In this document: positions 31,797 to 32,233 of the stretch, in pieces
How the letters are laid out: every line of letters begins with the position of its first letter
How positions within the stretch are numbered: position 1 is the stretch's first letter
Origin: JAVVEW01 sp032251045
Lineage (GTDB): Bacteria; Pseudomonadota; Gammaproteobacteria; Methylococcales; Methylomonadaceae
Direction of reading: 5' to 3'
Assembly (NCBI GenBank): GCA_032251045.1
Contig: JAVVEW010000030.1
Span: forward strand, 1-32,233
Length of the DNA: 32,233 nucleotides
Program-made: the position numbers and the translations under genes
The notes under the pieces: generated by a model
Databases searched by the model: none
What the model saw: the letters and a program-made list of their open reading frames with translations, nothing else
Told to the model about the DNA's origin: nothing

Positions 31797-32233
31797 TTGA
31801 ACGCGATTACGCCTGAAGAGTTTGAGCTGTTCCGAAAATTTATGCTGGAACATGCTGGCATTGGTATGGCGCCTGAAAAGCATGTTCTGGTGGCCAGCCG
31901 TTTGGCTAAACGGCTCAATCATTTGGGATTGACCAGTTACGGTGCTTATTTTCGTTTTGTCACCGCGCCAGACCATCAAGACGAATTGCAAATTATGGTC
32001 AATTTATTGACCACCAATGAGACCTATTTTTTTCGTGAACCCAAGCATTTTGAGTTTTTGGTGGATACCGTCCTGGCACATTGGACAAAACCAGATTGCC
32101 GGGTTTGGAGTGCCGCTTCCTCAACAGGCGAGGAAGCCTATAGCCTGGCAATGACCTTGGCCAGTCATTTACGCGGCCTGGACTGGGCCGTGTTGGCCTC
32201 GGACTTAAGTACCCATGTACTGGATGTTGCCCG
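31797..32233 (+). CDS. cheR: Chemotaxis protein methyltransferase CheR (5' part, cut by right edge)
   Basis: The first 145 residues of CheR, which methylates glutamates of chemoreceptors using S-adenosylmethionine. The helical N-terminal domain (EEFELFRKFMLEHAGIGM) is followed by the LTTNETYFFREPKHFEF block that marks the family and the SAM-binding start VWSAASSTGEEAYSLAMTL. No ATG is available. TTG 31797 fits the family N-terminus, CTG 31791 is an alternative, and a stop lies in frame at 31752. It has no good ribosome site in view. The chemoreceptor at 10529-12280 is a natural substrate, but the rest of the cluster lies to the right of the window. Confidence 0.9.
   Translation, partial: MNAITPEEFELFRKFMLEHAGIGMAPEKHVLVASRLAKRLNHLGLTSYGAYFRFVTAPDHQDELQIMVNLLTTNETYFFREPKHFEFLVDTVLAHWTKPDCRVWSAASSTGEEAYSLAMTLASHLRGLDWAVLASDLSTHVLDVA

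Noticed and set aside
1..32233. CRISPR arrays, tRNA or rRNA genes, toxin-antitoxin pairs, phage genes
   Set aside because: I looked on both strands and saw no regularly spaced repeats, no cloverleaf or CCA-ended candidates, no rRNA-like stretches and no phage or toxin families.

Overview
The window looks like chromosomal DNA of a gammaproteobacterium with roughly balanced base composition. The gene order ndk-rlmN-pilF-hisS-yfgM-bamB-der and ftsY-ftsE-ftsX-rpoH, a SURF1 gene, an ErpA-type protein and a Cus-type copper/silver exporter all fit that class. From general resemblance I lean towards a Methylococcales methanotroph (Methylomonas-like), but no methane-oxidation gene lies here, so the placement is inference.

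Layout. (1) 1-951 is scarred by mobile DNA. It holds a cysteine desulfurase fragment cut at its 5' side by an inverted-repeat element, a small exported orphan protein, and a fold-back element whose arm supplies the stop codon of cusA. (2) 947-7210, minus strand, is a compact unit: an orphan TRAP small permease (dctQ) followed by an outer-membrane channel, an adaptor and a CusA-type pump, with overlapping genes. (3) 7264-7432 is a textbook MITE with terminal inverted repeats and a 7-bp target duplication. A second, decayed copy lies at 31386-31543. (4) 7509-12280 carries an NhaR-like LysR regulator, the Rep helicase and a chemoreceptor with a periplasmic c-type heme motif. (5) 12621-13853, plus strand, is a phosphatase-hydrolase pair that meets rpoH tail to tail with overlapping stop codons. 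(6) 20593-13850, minus strand, runs sterol-desaturase-like gene, SURF1, SCO-like protein, ftsY, ftsE, ftsX, rpoH. FtsY has an unusual multi-pass membrane domain at its N-terminus, and rpoH has a perfect CIRCE operator over its likely promoter. (7) 20674-21075 is erpA behind an IscR-like site. (8) 31238-21169, minus strand, is one long, almost gapless run: ndk, rlmN, pilF, hisS, yfgM, bamB, der, a voltage-gated-type K+ channel, a stand-alone RCK protein, dsbB and a redoxin. (9) The right edge holds the start of cheR.

Functionally, the window combines envelope biogenesis (BamB, YfgM, FtsY, FtsEX, PilF, DsbB), translation and RNA modification (HisS, Der, RlmN), respiratory-oxidase assembly (SURF1, SCO-like), metal efflux, heat-shock control and chemotaxis. 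The points most worth following up are the polytopic FtsY, the CIRCE site at rpoH, the heme-motif chemoreceptor, the channel/RCK/thiol-redox tail of the der operon, and the small non-autonomous elements that have reshaped gene ends.
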